From Nannochloropsis salina CCMP1776 (lineage: Eukaryota > Sar > Eustigmatophyceae > Eustigmatales > Monodopsidaceae): a stretch of DNA of 64,000 bases. The DNA lies in contig SDOX01000001.1 of assembly GCA_004565275.1 (NCBI GenBank), forward strand, positions 1-64,000. The letters run 5' to 3'. Both the position numbers and the translations under genes were made by a program. The notes under the pieces were generated by a model that saw only the letters and a program-made list of their open reading frames with translations, was not told the origin of the DNA and ran no database searches. This document shows, piece after piece, positions 54,685 through 64,000 of this stretch (the first letter of the stretch is position 1; each line of letters begins with the position of its first letter).

Positions 54685-56703
54685 CTACTCTTCCACCTCA
54701 ATGATCAGATTCCGTCGCTTCAGCCGCGCCACCAGGGTATCCCCCAGAGCGGACGCCGGCGTATGAAAGCCTCCTTGTACGCTTAACTTGTCCTTGGCCA
54801 ATGCCATGCCTGTCTCTGCGAGCATCTTGGCCGTCTCCTGCACAAATTGGGGTGGAGGCAGGGGAAGAATGAGAACGCAATGAGCCGGTGTCCTGTGGGG
54901 CACGTGTTCTTTGACGGAAGTCGCGTCCGTCGCAAAGGTTTGTGAAGAGTCATGGCCTCCTAGCAAGATCATAGATCTAGCTGGCCGGCTTAGAAAGGAA
55001 TAAAGGGGGGAAATTGGGAGGGACATAGGAAGTCAAAAAGGGGAGAAAGACGCACCTGGTAACCAGGATCCCCCGAAATGCGCACGGATCCTTTCACTAC
55101 CTCCTCCTTCCCCTCCTTGTTCAAGCCTTTGCCCACCAAATAGATCAAGGCGTAGCCCTTCTTTCGTGCGTTTTCGCTGGGCCCGGACCCTGGCGGAATC
55201 ACCTTCAAGACAATCCACCGGATGGGCGGGATCGCCATCGAGACCATCGCCACGCCCACCGCCACGGTCAACATGCAGGCTTGCAAGCATCCCCACAGCC
55301 CTTTGGGGAAACTGTGCGTCTCCAAGTAGGTGAACGGGACTCGGTCCATCAGATGCGAGGAGCGGGCCACCACCCTGGTGTTGATTCCCGCCATGATGAA
55401 GGGGGCGTTCCACCGTCGAACGTCCTGATCCCACCAAACCCCCCGCGTCTGTTTCACCGTCATGCTCCCCTTCTTCTTGTCCGGCAACAAAATGTACGGG
55501 TTTGTCATCTCCTCCACTGGACTCATCATGGCATCGGCTAGGGAATGCACCGTGCCCCCACTCACCCCCCCTTGGGAGGATCCCAGGACGAATTTGATCT
55601 CCGTCGGGGTCAGCCCCCGTTTCTGCATGGCGTTGTATAGCACATGGGCCCCCAGGTCAGAGGGTTCGGAGTCGAAGCCGCAACAGTGCAAAATTCGTGC
55701 GCCCGACGCCTGCGCGGTGTTTTCGTGGCTGGCAATCATCTTGGCGATCCAGGGCACCTGAGGAGAGTGGGAGGAGCAGGGGGTACGAAGGGAAGGCAAG
55801 GGGGAGAAGGTAGTCTTGTCATTTGTCGTCTCTCCGGAAGTTCTCCGTGGCTTATACCCGTGGCCCTTGCTTCTCCAATCATTTCCCTTCCTTCCATCTC
55901 CAGCCCCTCTATGCGGCCCGTTCAGCTTCCTTGTCCACCCTGGCTCTGTATGCACTGCGTCACCCCGCCTGCTCCCTTCCTCTCCCCTGCATCCCTTCCT
56001 CCCCCCCGTCCTCCCTCTGTGCTCCCGTCTCCCCCACTCATGTACCTACCTCTCCTGTCAAATCCGCGTAATGCGTCCCGTTCGCCGCGCAGGCGGCGAC
56101 CAGCTTGCTGCCATACTTCCCATAGGGACCCACCGTTGTGACCACCACCTTCGTCTGCTTCGTCAAGGCGTCCAGAAAGACCGAATCCTCGGACGACCCG
56201 ATCAATGTCTCCAAGTACTTGCTCTCGGGCACGCCTTTGTGCGTCTCCAATTCCTGGATTACCTTCCTGAGTTTGTCTTGGTTGCGTCCCGCGATGGCCC
56301 ATTGGAAGGAGGGGGAGGGGGGACCGTAGGTACGAAGGTAGTATTCAACCACCAACCTGCCTGTTAAAAGATGAAGGAAAGGCAGGGCAGGTGGTGCGGA
56401 ATGGAGTGGGTCAGGTCATGGATTATTGCCTTCATTTTATCCTTTTGCTCGTCCTTTTTTGATTGAACTATTCCTTAGACAAGCACCAACATCCTTTCCG
56501 TCGCATCTTTCGGTCACTTCTTTCTCACTTTGCCGCAACAATTTGTAAGACGTGCAATGACGAATTTAATCAGAAACCATTTTATGAGACCTGCGCCGGC
56601 CCAAGAGATAATTTATGCACGCGTGGTTCAGCACGGGACAACATGACGCACCTGTAAACCCCGTGGCTCCAAAAACCACAAGATCGTATTTTCGGGATGC
56701 CAT
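54685..56703 (-). CDS. Saccharopine-dehydrogenase-like oxidoreductase
   Basis: Four exons on minus: 56703-56652, 56360-56050, 55757-55056, 54837-54685; all joins keep frame, giving 405 residues. The NAD(P)-binding start is YDLVVFGATGFTG then RLVVEYYLR. KVVVTTVGPYGKYGSKLVAA, CAANGTHYADLTGE, HCCGFDSEPSDLGAHVLYNA and SGGTVHSLADAMMSPVEEM are typical of the eukaryotic SCCPDH-like / trans-acting enoyl reductase group, not of true lysine-pathway saccharopine dehydrogenase. A membrane-associated helix lies near residue 265-290 (MLTVAVGVAMVSMAIPP), as in this group, whose members sit on lipid droplets or organelle membranes. The C-terminus FHTPASALGDTLVARLKRR is also conserved. Substrate unknown. Confidence 0.87.
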
Positions 56704-57534
56704 GTTGACTCCAATTCAATCCTGTGCTCAAAATTTTGTGCAAGTTTGTGTCTTTTTGAAAGACAAATGCATGTCGTGGAGTTCTCAGTATATGCTTGAT
56801 GCAAGGGAAGGGAATCAAGGACTCCCAAAGACAACGCTCGAGACCGGGAAACATGCCGCCTGTGAAGAACATGTGATAACAACCCATATTCTATCGCCAA
56901 GCGGAGCCTTGGAAGTTGTGAGTCAAATAGAAGTACTACTGTAGTACGTCAGGCTGCAGGCTGTACATCAATTATTTGTTCTTTTTCCTCGCGTTACCTT
57001 TCTTCGAATAGTTGACCTCCTATCAATGCTGACGACATTGCTGGGACTTGCCCAGGTGACGCCAGTAAATGCGTCCACAACGTCATTGCGGAAATGACAA
57101 ACGATTTGGAAGCATGAAGGAGTCCGTGCCAACGGGAAATGCTGATTATTATTGCTGACTGCGTACGGCTTTTTTGAGGAGCGAGCAGGATACGGGAGAG
57201 CGTTCCGTCTCAGCGATCAGAAGGTTACAGGGTGGCGTCGGGGGCTTGAAGGTCAAAAATATAACCCCAACTTTGGTGAAATGTCGCGCGTTTACGTTCA
57301 ATTGCAGAAAATTTTGACGTGTGAAGGTAAATGTAGGCATCAGGTGCGGTGTTGTGCCCCGCCTCAGCTTAATAGAGAGGCCTGTCAAGGAAGAGACAAG
57401 CGACTTCAACAAGAGGGTGGCCCAAGGAGACAGATGCCAGGATGACCATCTTGGGGCAAATAAACACCGTATGAAACCTCACAGACTTACTGAACACTTT
57501 CACAGCCCTGCTTATAATCGTCAGCCCTTGAAGG
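56704..57534. promoter_or_regulatory. Divergent spacer, oxidoreductase / RsfS
   Basis: 831 bases between opposite start codons. Open frames such as 57152-57445 show no family. Presumed promoters. Confidence 0.4.
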
Positions 57535-59329
57535 ATGCTCCGCACGGCGGACGCTTCTTTCATCATGCTTTCTACCACGACCAAATTGATGCTCCGGCGT
57601 TCTGCCGTTGGGCGCCGTGGCACCTCCCTCTGGTCCTCCGCGGGGAAAATAACAGGTAAACAAATAGCACCATTCTCATTCTCGATGCCCATATCGATTA
57701 TTCAAGCCCTTTTAATCAACATCCGTGTTTTTGATTGCATCTGGTTGTTTTATTCTTTTATGTCCTGGCCTCGAGCGGAACGGCACACTCCTGCTGTCAT
57801 GTACCCATCTAAAAGGAAAGGGACCAAATGAGTTTTGTTTTGGCGCGATGTGCTTCATACACGTGTATCATGTTGTATCAGAAATAAACGAGCCCCTGGA
57901 AATGTTACAGCGGTGCTCAGCCCATAAAATGAGACGTTGTCATTTCCGTGCTGCTTCCCCTCGATTACATTAAAACCATGCGAAGACAAACCATACATTG
58001 GTTGTGAATGTAGCTGGGTTCGTGTAACCTTCAGTCTAAATCCTCCCACCCTCTATTACACAGTCCGCTCCCTAGCCTCGGACAGCAAGGATGTCAGTAA
58101 CGGGAGTAGAGGCAGAAGCAAAACATCCTCTTCGTCCACCGTCTCCCCGTCCTGGCCCCCCAGCCGGCAGGAAATGGCGCGCATGTTCGAGGCGGGTTAC
58201 GAGAGTTACGAGAAGAATGAGAGGAAAGGGATGGGTCGAAGTGCGATGGCCTGGAAGGAAGACGGACGCGACGAGGCCGGGGCCCAGGAAGGGAGCCAGG
58301 GCGGGGCCGGGGGGGGGTCCCTCTCTCCGCACCATGATGGCTACGATGCGACGGAAATGACCCGGCAGCGGATAGAATTGTCGAAAGCCACGACAGCCGC
58401 TGCCCTTGCGCGCACGGACGCCAAGTACTTGAACGAGGAGGAGAGGAAGGCTCACGATGCCGAAATGAAGGCCCTACATGCCGGGATCGTCTCAGGCGGG
58501 GGGGGAGAGGACCCTGACGACTCCCCATCGGCCACGGGGGGGGGGCAACCCTGGCTTGGGCGGTAGAGGAAGTGGTAGAGAAGGGGAGGGGACGAAAGGC
58601 GGGGCCGTGGCGAAGGCCCAGGCTGGCAGCAATTCCGATCCCGAGGAGAGCTTGGAAAAATGGACGTGGGCCCGACCCTCACGTCTCGCACAGGAGGAGG
58701 CGCAAGGCAGGAAGACGTCGCGGGCCGGGGCGATTCCCGTGTTGCCTCGGACTTTGTTGACGCCGGCCGAGGTGGTGGAGGCGTTGGTCGCACTCGGGGG
58801 GGAGGACGTGGCCAGCGTGGATATCCGTGGGAAAGGCAATTTCAACGCGGAGGCCATGATTTTCGCCTCGGGAAGGAGCGGCGGGCATTTGCGTCGGATG
58901 GCCGACACGGTGGTCGGCGCCTTGAAAGCCCGGGGCATAGAAGAGATGGAGGCACCGGGGGTGACGGGGGCCGAGGGGTATGACTGTGAGGATTGGATGA
59001 TCGTGGACGGCGGGAACGTGATTGTGCATCTGATGGAGCCCTCCCAACGGGCGGCGCTGGGCCTGGAGGGGTTCTGGGGAGAGGGGGAGGGAGGAAGGAA
59101 GGGAGGGAGGGTGGGCGAGCTGGTGATGCCTGTGGCGGCGACGGCCTCAGAGGAGGCCTGGAGCCAAGCGCACGACGCGCTCTTGGAGCGATACCCTGTG
59201 GACGAAGAGTACGCACCCGAGAGGGAGGAAGAAGCCCGGCGGGAAAGGGAGCTGCGACGGGTGTTAGGTCCGGGGGGGAAAGGGATGGGGGAGCGGAGGC
59301 GGCGGCGGAAAGTCGTGGGCGGCAGATGA
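57535..59329 (+). CDS. Ribosomal silencing factor RsfS/Iojap, mitochondrial (one frame break)
   Basis: RsfS/MALSU1-type factor that binds uL14 of the organelle large subunit and blocks early subunit joining. Exon 1 (57535-57655) gives an Arg/Ser/Thr-rich presequence (MLRTADASFIMLSTTTKLML) and joins in phase 1 to exon 2 from 58064. A long polar linker (residues 45-280) precedes the Iojap domain: LLTPAEVVEALVALGGEDVA, VDIRGKGNFNAEAMIFASGR, SGGHLRRMADTVVGALKARG, EDWMIVDGGNVIVHLMEPSQ and LGLEGFWGE. The reading changes frame at 58500-58560, where runs of 8-9 G occur; one base difference in the G run near 58540 would connect both parts. Sequencing error in the homopolymer is the simplest view. An acidic/Arg tail follows the domain. 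Confidence 0.8.
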
Positions 59330-59989
59330 AGCACCGAGGGCGGAGGTGGAAAGGGATTGGAAGAGCGAAAAGCAGGATGACGTGGGGGCGAGAAGGAGAA
59401 ACAGGCTTGGGGAAGAGTGGCGCCACTAGGGGTCACAAAATTGCTCGTCAGGTTTTTGCACATTGGAATGCGTGATATTGTAAAGAGGATGCATGGGAAG
59501 ACTGGTCCCAATTACCACTGCTTTGTTGATTGATATGTATGGGGGGGAGCCTCGAGCCTAGTCTCCGACTGTAGCGCGCGTGCCAAAGGGGCCCTGGAGA
59601 CAAGAGCATCAGGTTAAGAGAAACGCTGTTTTTTTACAGGAAGCACAGAACAATGGGACGGGAAAGGGGTTCCAAGACGTGTGGTGGTGGTAGAGGTACA
59701 AGGGGAAGAATTCGCGTCGGTCGTACAGGCAGGAGGAGAAATAGGGGGGGAGGGAGGGGAGATAGGTGAAAGCGAGCTCTAGGAGGTCGGCGAGGATGCA
59801 ACAAAAGGAAAACAAGCGCTTGACAGTCAGACTGAGACTTGAGTCAATCTTTCATTCCCTATCATGTGTGCTCTGCAACTATCACTCCATTACCCACCCG
59901 GCATTCCTGGCGCCATATTTCACACCGCCTCCTTCCCTTCCCCATGTCGCGAAACATCCCTCACGTTCCCTGCCCTGAGGTCCCCGGAT
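59330..59989. other. Convergent spacer
   Basis: 660 bases between RsfS and the PH-like membrane protein. Nothing recognised. Confidence 0.45.
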
Positions 59990-62900
59990 CTAGGCCCGCC
60001 GCAATGCCACCTCTGCGTTCCATTGCAAGACAGACAACCACTTGTCGACTTCTCCCTCTCCGGCGGGGCACTGCAGCTCCACACTCTCCCCTCCGCAGGT
60101 TAAAATCATCCCAGCGTCCTGCTTGTCCCCCCCTACGATTTTTTGCGTGCCCACCTCCGCCACGGGGAGCCGGTGAAGCACCGCGGACGAATCGGCTCGC
60201 TGTCTGTACACAGTGACCGCCCCCGCGTCCACCACCAGGTACACGTCTTTCCAACATTTCCGACGCGCCCAACCGGTCCCCGACGGCCGTTTTTCTTGCA
60301 CCATCCCGCTTTTGACTAGTCCCCGCTCCAGCGTCTTTTGCCCCATGTCTCGCTCGTAGTCTGGCTCCACCACGCGCCCGTAGAATGCGGGAGGCTGGAA
60401 TTTGACCCCTGCAGAAGTGGAGAGACGACGGGCGGGATCGGCCGCCGTTGTATGGCCTGCGGTTATTTCGGCATTGCCTGCTGCCCTTGGAATATTCTGC
60501 GTCATGGCATCCTCCTCCCGTGCTCCCTCCTTGCTCGTGACCTCCGTCCCCAGGGAGGAAAGAGGGGAGGCGGGCGGGATCGCCGCCGTGCCGTCAGGCG
60601 GGAGGGAGGAAGCGGAGGAGGGAGAGGATGCAAGGCCCAAGCCGCCCCGTCTTCCCCCGCCGGGCCCTGTCCTCGTCCCATCCCTCTCACCGTGGGCCAC
60701 CGACCAGGCCCCTGGTCCTCCTCCCACCCCGTTCCCCGCCTTGTTTCTATGCGGGCCGACCTGCCCCTCCCACAATGGCTGGTTCGCCACCGATTTCAAA
60801 ACCACGGGAGCGCTTTTTGGAGTGGCGTGCCGAGACCCTGCATCCATCAAGGGCTGCCCAGACATCGATGGCCTCCCGCTTTGTCCCAGAGACGACGACC
60901 GCTCTCCCACCAGGCTCAATGCGCCACGGCGGTTACCCTCCCTTTCTTCCCCCCTGTCCCTCCCTTCCCCTCTCCCCGTCCCTCCCTGTCGGCCTGCCAA
61001 GCTGCGGGCGCTGGTGGATAATGCCAAACGTGGCGCCACCACCCGTGCTCGATCTAAGATGGTTACTAATTGCTTGTTCAACCCGCGATTGCACCCTGTG
61101 ATCCAATGCCACATCCCCACCCCCCCGGCTCCCATCACGGCCACGGCAGTCATCCATCCGATCAGCAGGAGCTTGGCTTCGGATGCCCGGTCCACTTGAA
61201 AAGAATGTAAATACATTGTCAACCATGCATGAGGACTGCGTTCTTCGCTGCTACATTGCACCGATCGATGATAGCCTCCCCAGCTCTTCCAGGCGCTTCC
61301 GACCGCCCCTTCCCTCCCGACCTCCCTCCCTCCCGCCCTCCCGCCCTCCCTCCCGCCCTCCCAGGCCAGAACCTGCGCAAGCAGGGCCCCAATCATGGTG
61401 AGCCCAGCGGAAGCTAGAAAATGAAGGGTGAAGAGCACCCGCGCCCAAAGGTCCTGGCTGAGCACGACGCATTCCAAAGAGACCAAGTTCAGGTACACCT
61501 GTAGCTTGCTGGTGGTTAGAGCTTGGAGGGCGAGGGAGAGGGCCAAGTGGACGACGCCCAGACCGACGGCGAGTGCGGGGAAGGACAGTTCTTCCAGGGC
61601 GAGGGCGGCTTCCGGGTAGAAATGGAGGGCGTGGTAGAGGAAGGCGTAGGGTCCCAGGGCCATGGCGAGGGGGAAGAGAGGGTCGAGCAAGGCAAGCAGG
61701 GGGTTGGGGGCAGGAATCAGGTAGGGGAGGAGAAGGGCAGAGAGGCTGCTGGAAAGGGGAGGGCGAGTGAGGGGCGATGTGGTCGTAGAGGAAGGAAAGC
61801 AGGAAGAGGAAGGGAGAGAAGGAGGGGTGCTAGTCGTGATGGAGGAAGTGCGTCGCAAGGCCCGGGGGAGGGAGGAGAGGGAAGGGAAAAAGGAGGCTGG
61901 CTTGACAGGAAAAGCAGCAATAGAGGTCGCGGAAGAGAAGGAAGCGGGCAATAGCGTAGCAAGCGGGAAAAGTGCTTCGCGCATGTGCTGGGGGTAACGG
62001 ATGACGGTTACCAGGGCCGCCGGTCGAGTCAAGGAGAACGTGCGCGTGGTCATCACCTTGTCTTTCGTTTCTTCCTTGCCCATCAGGACCCGGGGAAGGT
62101 ATGCGAGGCAGTGGAGGTAGGTGAGGGTGCGGGAAAGGGCGGAAGCAGGGATGGCGCGGACATGCACCCTGTATCTATGCAGTTTCCCTTTCCTTAAGCC
62201 CCGCCAGACGAGCGAGAGTTCTTTGGTCTCGGCAGATATGACGACACGGATCTTCCTCCATATTCCTGGGAGGAAGGCGTGATGGAGCGTCTTCTGTACG
62301 TAAGAGGAAGGAAAGAGGGATTGGTCCTTGGAGGCCCAGCCGTGCAGGAGGAAGGTGCCGGCGGAGGAAGGGAGGTAGGAAATGGTGACCAGGCGATAGG
62401 TGGGGGGGGGGAGGGAGGACGGGGAGGAGGAGGAGGGAGATGGCAAGAAAGGTGAGGGCAGGGAGGTGGAGGGCGTGTCAGGCATGCGAAGGAGGATCCG
62501 GTGCTGTGTGGCCGAGGGAGAGATAAGCGCGACGCTCGGGTCGGGGAGGGCGAGGTTCAGGGACCGGTGAGCGCTAAAGGTGTCGATCAGGTAGTGACCC
62601 ATGGCGACCAAGCAGCTGCGCAGGAACGGAAGCAGAGACGAATCTTGACATAGAATGCCGGGGGCAAGGATCACAGAGAGGGTTAGGGCGTTTTGAGCGG
62701 TGGATGGGCCGACAAGGAGGGCGAAGAGGGGAAATGCGGCATGCGCCTTTGTCAAGGGAGAGGGAGGGGCCACGACCGGGGACGGAGGGCCAGCCTCTTG
62801 GGAGAGGGCGGGCAGTAAGGATGGAATTAGGTGAGGGTTTTTGAAAGACGTGGCAAGATAGTAGACGAAGTCTCCTTCTAAATGAGGGCTGCCCTCGCAG

Positions 62901-63541
62901 CTGTTGCTTGCACCGGGAGATGGGTACCGGTATCGGCCCGTGCGCTGCGCGACAACAAATTCTCGGGCAGGACGCTTTTTCTCTGCCCACGTCATTTTGA
63001 CAATGCTACTATCCGTTCCACTCCCATTTCCTTCCGATTCGTGGCTCTCACGGCTGCCAGTAACGCATCCATCCTTGCTGCTGGTGAGGCTCCCGCTGCA
63101 AGACGCAGGCAAAAGTGCGAGAATCTTGACCCGCTCAAGCTGGGCAAATAGGAGTGATTGTAGGATTTGGGGACCATGGGTGTGAATGTGGAAAAATATG
63201 AAAGCTGCCGATACGTCGTTCAAATTGAAAGTGGCCGCTGTGATCGTGGAAGTGATCCGAAATAATCCACTGCTGGAGACTTGGATGTCTGGGTAAGTGG
63301 GATGCGGATACCAAAGGGTTGGTGCGGGGGCAGCAGAAGAAGGGGCCTGCTCGTGGATAAGTCGTTTGACAACCTCATCGACCTCGGCTTGGATGCGTTG
63401 AGCTTCTGCGCCCACGACGCATGGGAAGGATTCATGCATGTTGCTTCTAACATTCGCCTTGTGGGGTGTCGTATAGCCACCATTTCCGACCGTACCTCCT
63501 CGCCCATTGCCGGATGGTGTACAAGAAGGTAACTTGTTCAT
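59990..63541 (-). CDS. Large multi-pass membrane protein with C-terminal PH-like domain
   Basis: I do not recognise the family. One open frame of 1183 residues. N-terminal 450 residues look soluble (SGLFRITSTITAATFNLNDV, GTFLLHGWASKDQSLFPSSY, GIWRKIRVVISAETKELSLV). Four or five hydrophobic helices lie at about residues 610-830 (PYLIPAPNPLLALLDPLFPL, LAVGLGVVHLALSLALQALT, VLFTLHFLASAGLTMIGALL, LLLIGWMTAVAVMGAGGVGM). A disordered basic/Gly part follows, then a PH-like domain at the end (KSGMVQEKRPSGTGWARRKC, WKDVYLVVDAGAVTVYRQRA, then VDKWLSVLQWN). The segment around 61194-61373 is read as Glu/Gly/Arg repeats but may be an intron: it starts like a donor (CAG|GTTCTGG) with a GGGA tract. Excising it would leave the frame one base short, so I kept it open. 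Confidence 0.6.
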   Translation of the reverse strand: MNKLPSCTPSGNGRGGTVGNGGYTTPHKANVRSNMHESFPCVVGAEAQRIQAEVDEVVKRLIHEQAPSSAAPAPTLWYPHPTYPDIQVSSSGLFRITSTITAATFNLNDVSAAFIFFHIHTHGPQILQSLLFAQLERVKILALLPASCSGSLTSSKDGCVTGSRESHESEGNGSGTDSSIVKMTWAEKKRPAREFVVAQRTGRYRYPSPGASNSCEGSPHLEGDFVYYLATSFKNPHLIPSLLPALSQEAGPPSPVVAPPSPLTKAHAAFPLFALLVGPSTAQNALTLSVILAPGILCQDSSLLPFLRSCLVAMGHYLIDTFSAHRSLNLALPDPSVALISPSATQHRILLRMPDTPSTSLPSPFLPSPSSSSPSSLPPPTYRLVTISYLPSSAGTFLLHGWASKDQSLFPSSYVQKTLHHAFLPGIWRKIRVVISAETKELSLVWRGLRKGKLHRYRVHVRAIPASALSRTLTYLHCLAYLPRVLMGKEETKDKVMTTRTFSLTRPAALVTVIRYPQHMREALFPLATLLPASFSSATSIAAFPVKPASFFPSLSSLPRALRRTSSITTSTPPSLPSSSCFPSSTTTSPLTRPPLSSSLSALLLPYLIPAPNPLLALLDPLFPLAMALGPYAFLYHALHFYPEAALALEELSFPALAVGLGVVHLALSLALQALTTSKLQVYLNLVSLECVVLSQDLWARVLFTLHFLASAGLTMIGALLAQVLAWEGGREGGRAGGREVGREGAVGSAWKSWGGYHRSVQCSSEERSPHAWLTMYLHSFQVDRASEAKLLLIGWMTAVAVMGAGGVGMWHWITGCNRGLNKQLVTILDRARVVAPRLALSTSARSLAGRQGGTGRGEGRDRGEEREGNRRGALSLVGERSSSLGQSGRPSMSGQPLMDAGSRHATPKSAPVVLKSVANQPLWEGQVGPHRNKAGNGVGGGPGAWSVAHGERDGTRTGPGGGRRGGLGLASSPSSASSLPPDGTAAIPPASPLSSLGTEVTSKEGAREEDAMTQNIPRAAGNAEITAGHTTAADPARRLSTSAGVKFQPPAFYGRVVEPDYERDMGQKTLERGLVKSGMVQEKRPSGTGWARRKCWKDVYLVVDAGAVTVYRQRADSSAVLHRLPVAEVGTQKIVGGDKQDAGMILTCGGESVELQCPAGEGEVDKWLSVLQWNAEVALRRA
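61310..61363. repeat. CCCT/GGGA array within the PH-like protein gene
   Basis: Imperfect CCCT/CCCG units on plus, GGGA on the gene's sense strand. Either coding Gly-Arg-Glu repeats or the 5' part of an unspliced intron. Confidence 0.8.
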
Positions 63542-64000
63542 ACTGTTATAGAAATTCAGACATAAGGTGGTGAATTTAAGGCAAGTATCTACGCAAATAA
63601 AGGGGAAAGGTAAACGTTGTCACAGCGACCAAGCAACGGCTCATCGTCAGTTGAAATGGGAAAAGGATGACATGGAGGAGCGATAACAAGGCACACCCCT
63701 CCCCAGAAAGACCACCTCGCAGGCCTTCCAAGACGCAGTGATAGACATCCGAGTCGCGTTGCATGTTTCCGACTCGACGGGCGTGACTGGAGACAAAAAG
63801 TGGACAGACATAGTGTCAAGGCTGCTCCGTTGAAGATATCTCCGAAGAAGGTGAACTTCCGAGCCCCGGGCCTCCGTCCTTGTTCGCTTTGCGCCGCCCG
63901 CCCGCGACTATTTTGCTCATGATTGGTCCTCCGTGCACAGGTTACAAACGTAAGTATGGACGTCTCTGTCAGAGGTGGCCTATGGGGAATGGGGGCTCTT
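63542..64000. other. Right-edge region
   Basis: 459 bases upstream of the PH-like gene. The tail (about 63880-64000) may begin another gene, but too little is visible to call it. Confidence 0.3.

Noticed and set aside
1-64000. Mobile elements, viral fossils and CRISPR arrays
   Set aside because: No transposase, reverse transcriptase, capsid, terminal repeats or spaced palindromic repeats were seen; the GGGA arrays have no spacers.

Overview
This window looks like nuclear DNA of a photosynthetic stramenopile, most likely a eustigmatophyte of the Nannochloropsis/Microchloropsis type. The organism call is an inference. It rests on spliced eukaryotic genes with short GT-AG introns, on two proteins with the two-part plastid leader of red-lineage secondary plastids (an ER signal ending just before Phe), and on eukaryotic housekeeping genes (eIF3h, TFIIH p34, VPS16, mitochondrial uL23, an Iojap/RsfS factor). 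I recognise 24 genes. Several are intronless; the rest have up to 14 exons. I see no transposons, viral fossils, CRISPR arrays or RNA genes.

Layout. 1-8405: a head-to-head glutamate synthase pair, with the GltB-like gene on minus (running off the left edge) and the GltD-like gene on plus. Their introns are packed with GGGA/CCCT repeats. 9079-12197: eIF3h (-) and TFIIH p34/TFB4 (+). 12439-15255: an intronless, shortened IFT122-like protein (-). 15659-17595: two tandem metallothionein-like genes (+). 18713-20442: a carotenoid-desaturase-like FAD enzyme (+) with a one-base frame break. 21155-22357: a plastid-targeted YjbQ/UPF0047 protein (-). 24303-26835: a coiled-coil protein with a SUMO-like end (+). 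28087-31023: argininosuccinate lyase (+). 31273-33032: plastid fibrillin (-). 33652-35709: an ADP-ribosylglycohydrolase/J1-crystallin-like protein (+). 36119-39368: VPS16 (-). 40214-40847: uL23m (+). 42064-43356: an RNA polymerase II CTD-interacting-domain protein (-). 43980-44870: UreF (+). 45239-46141: a secreted/membrane Ser-Pro-rich protein (-). 46749-49019: a mitochondrial PPR protein (-). 49497-51099: an alpha/beta hydrolase (+) with interstitial telomeric repeats in an intron. 51664-53562: a TPR protein (+). 54685-56703: a saccharopine-dehydrogenase-like oxidoreductase (-). 57535-59329: a mitochondrial RsfS (+). 59990-63541: a large membrane protein with a PH-like C-terminus (-).

Themes. 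Neighbouring genes alternate strand far more often than chance (18 of 23 junctions), so many pairs share divergent upstream regions. Three genes concern nitrogen handling (GOGAT, argininosuccinate lyase, UreF), but they are not adjacent. The most unusual signal is in the GOGAT introns. Many start with GGGA repeats and end with CCCT repeats, so they could fold into a terminal stem or a G-quadruplex. Four GOGAT introns also fail to keep frame by exactly one G, and one conserved segment of the GltD protein is missing at a CCCT array, which suggests a collapsed repeat or an unusual splice boundary.
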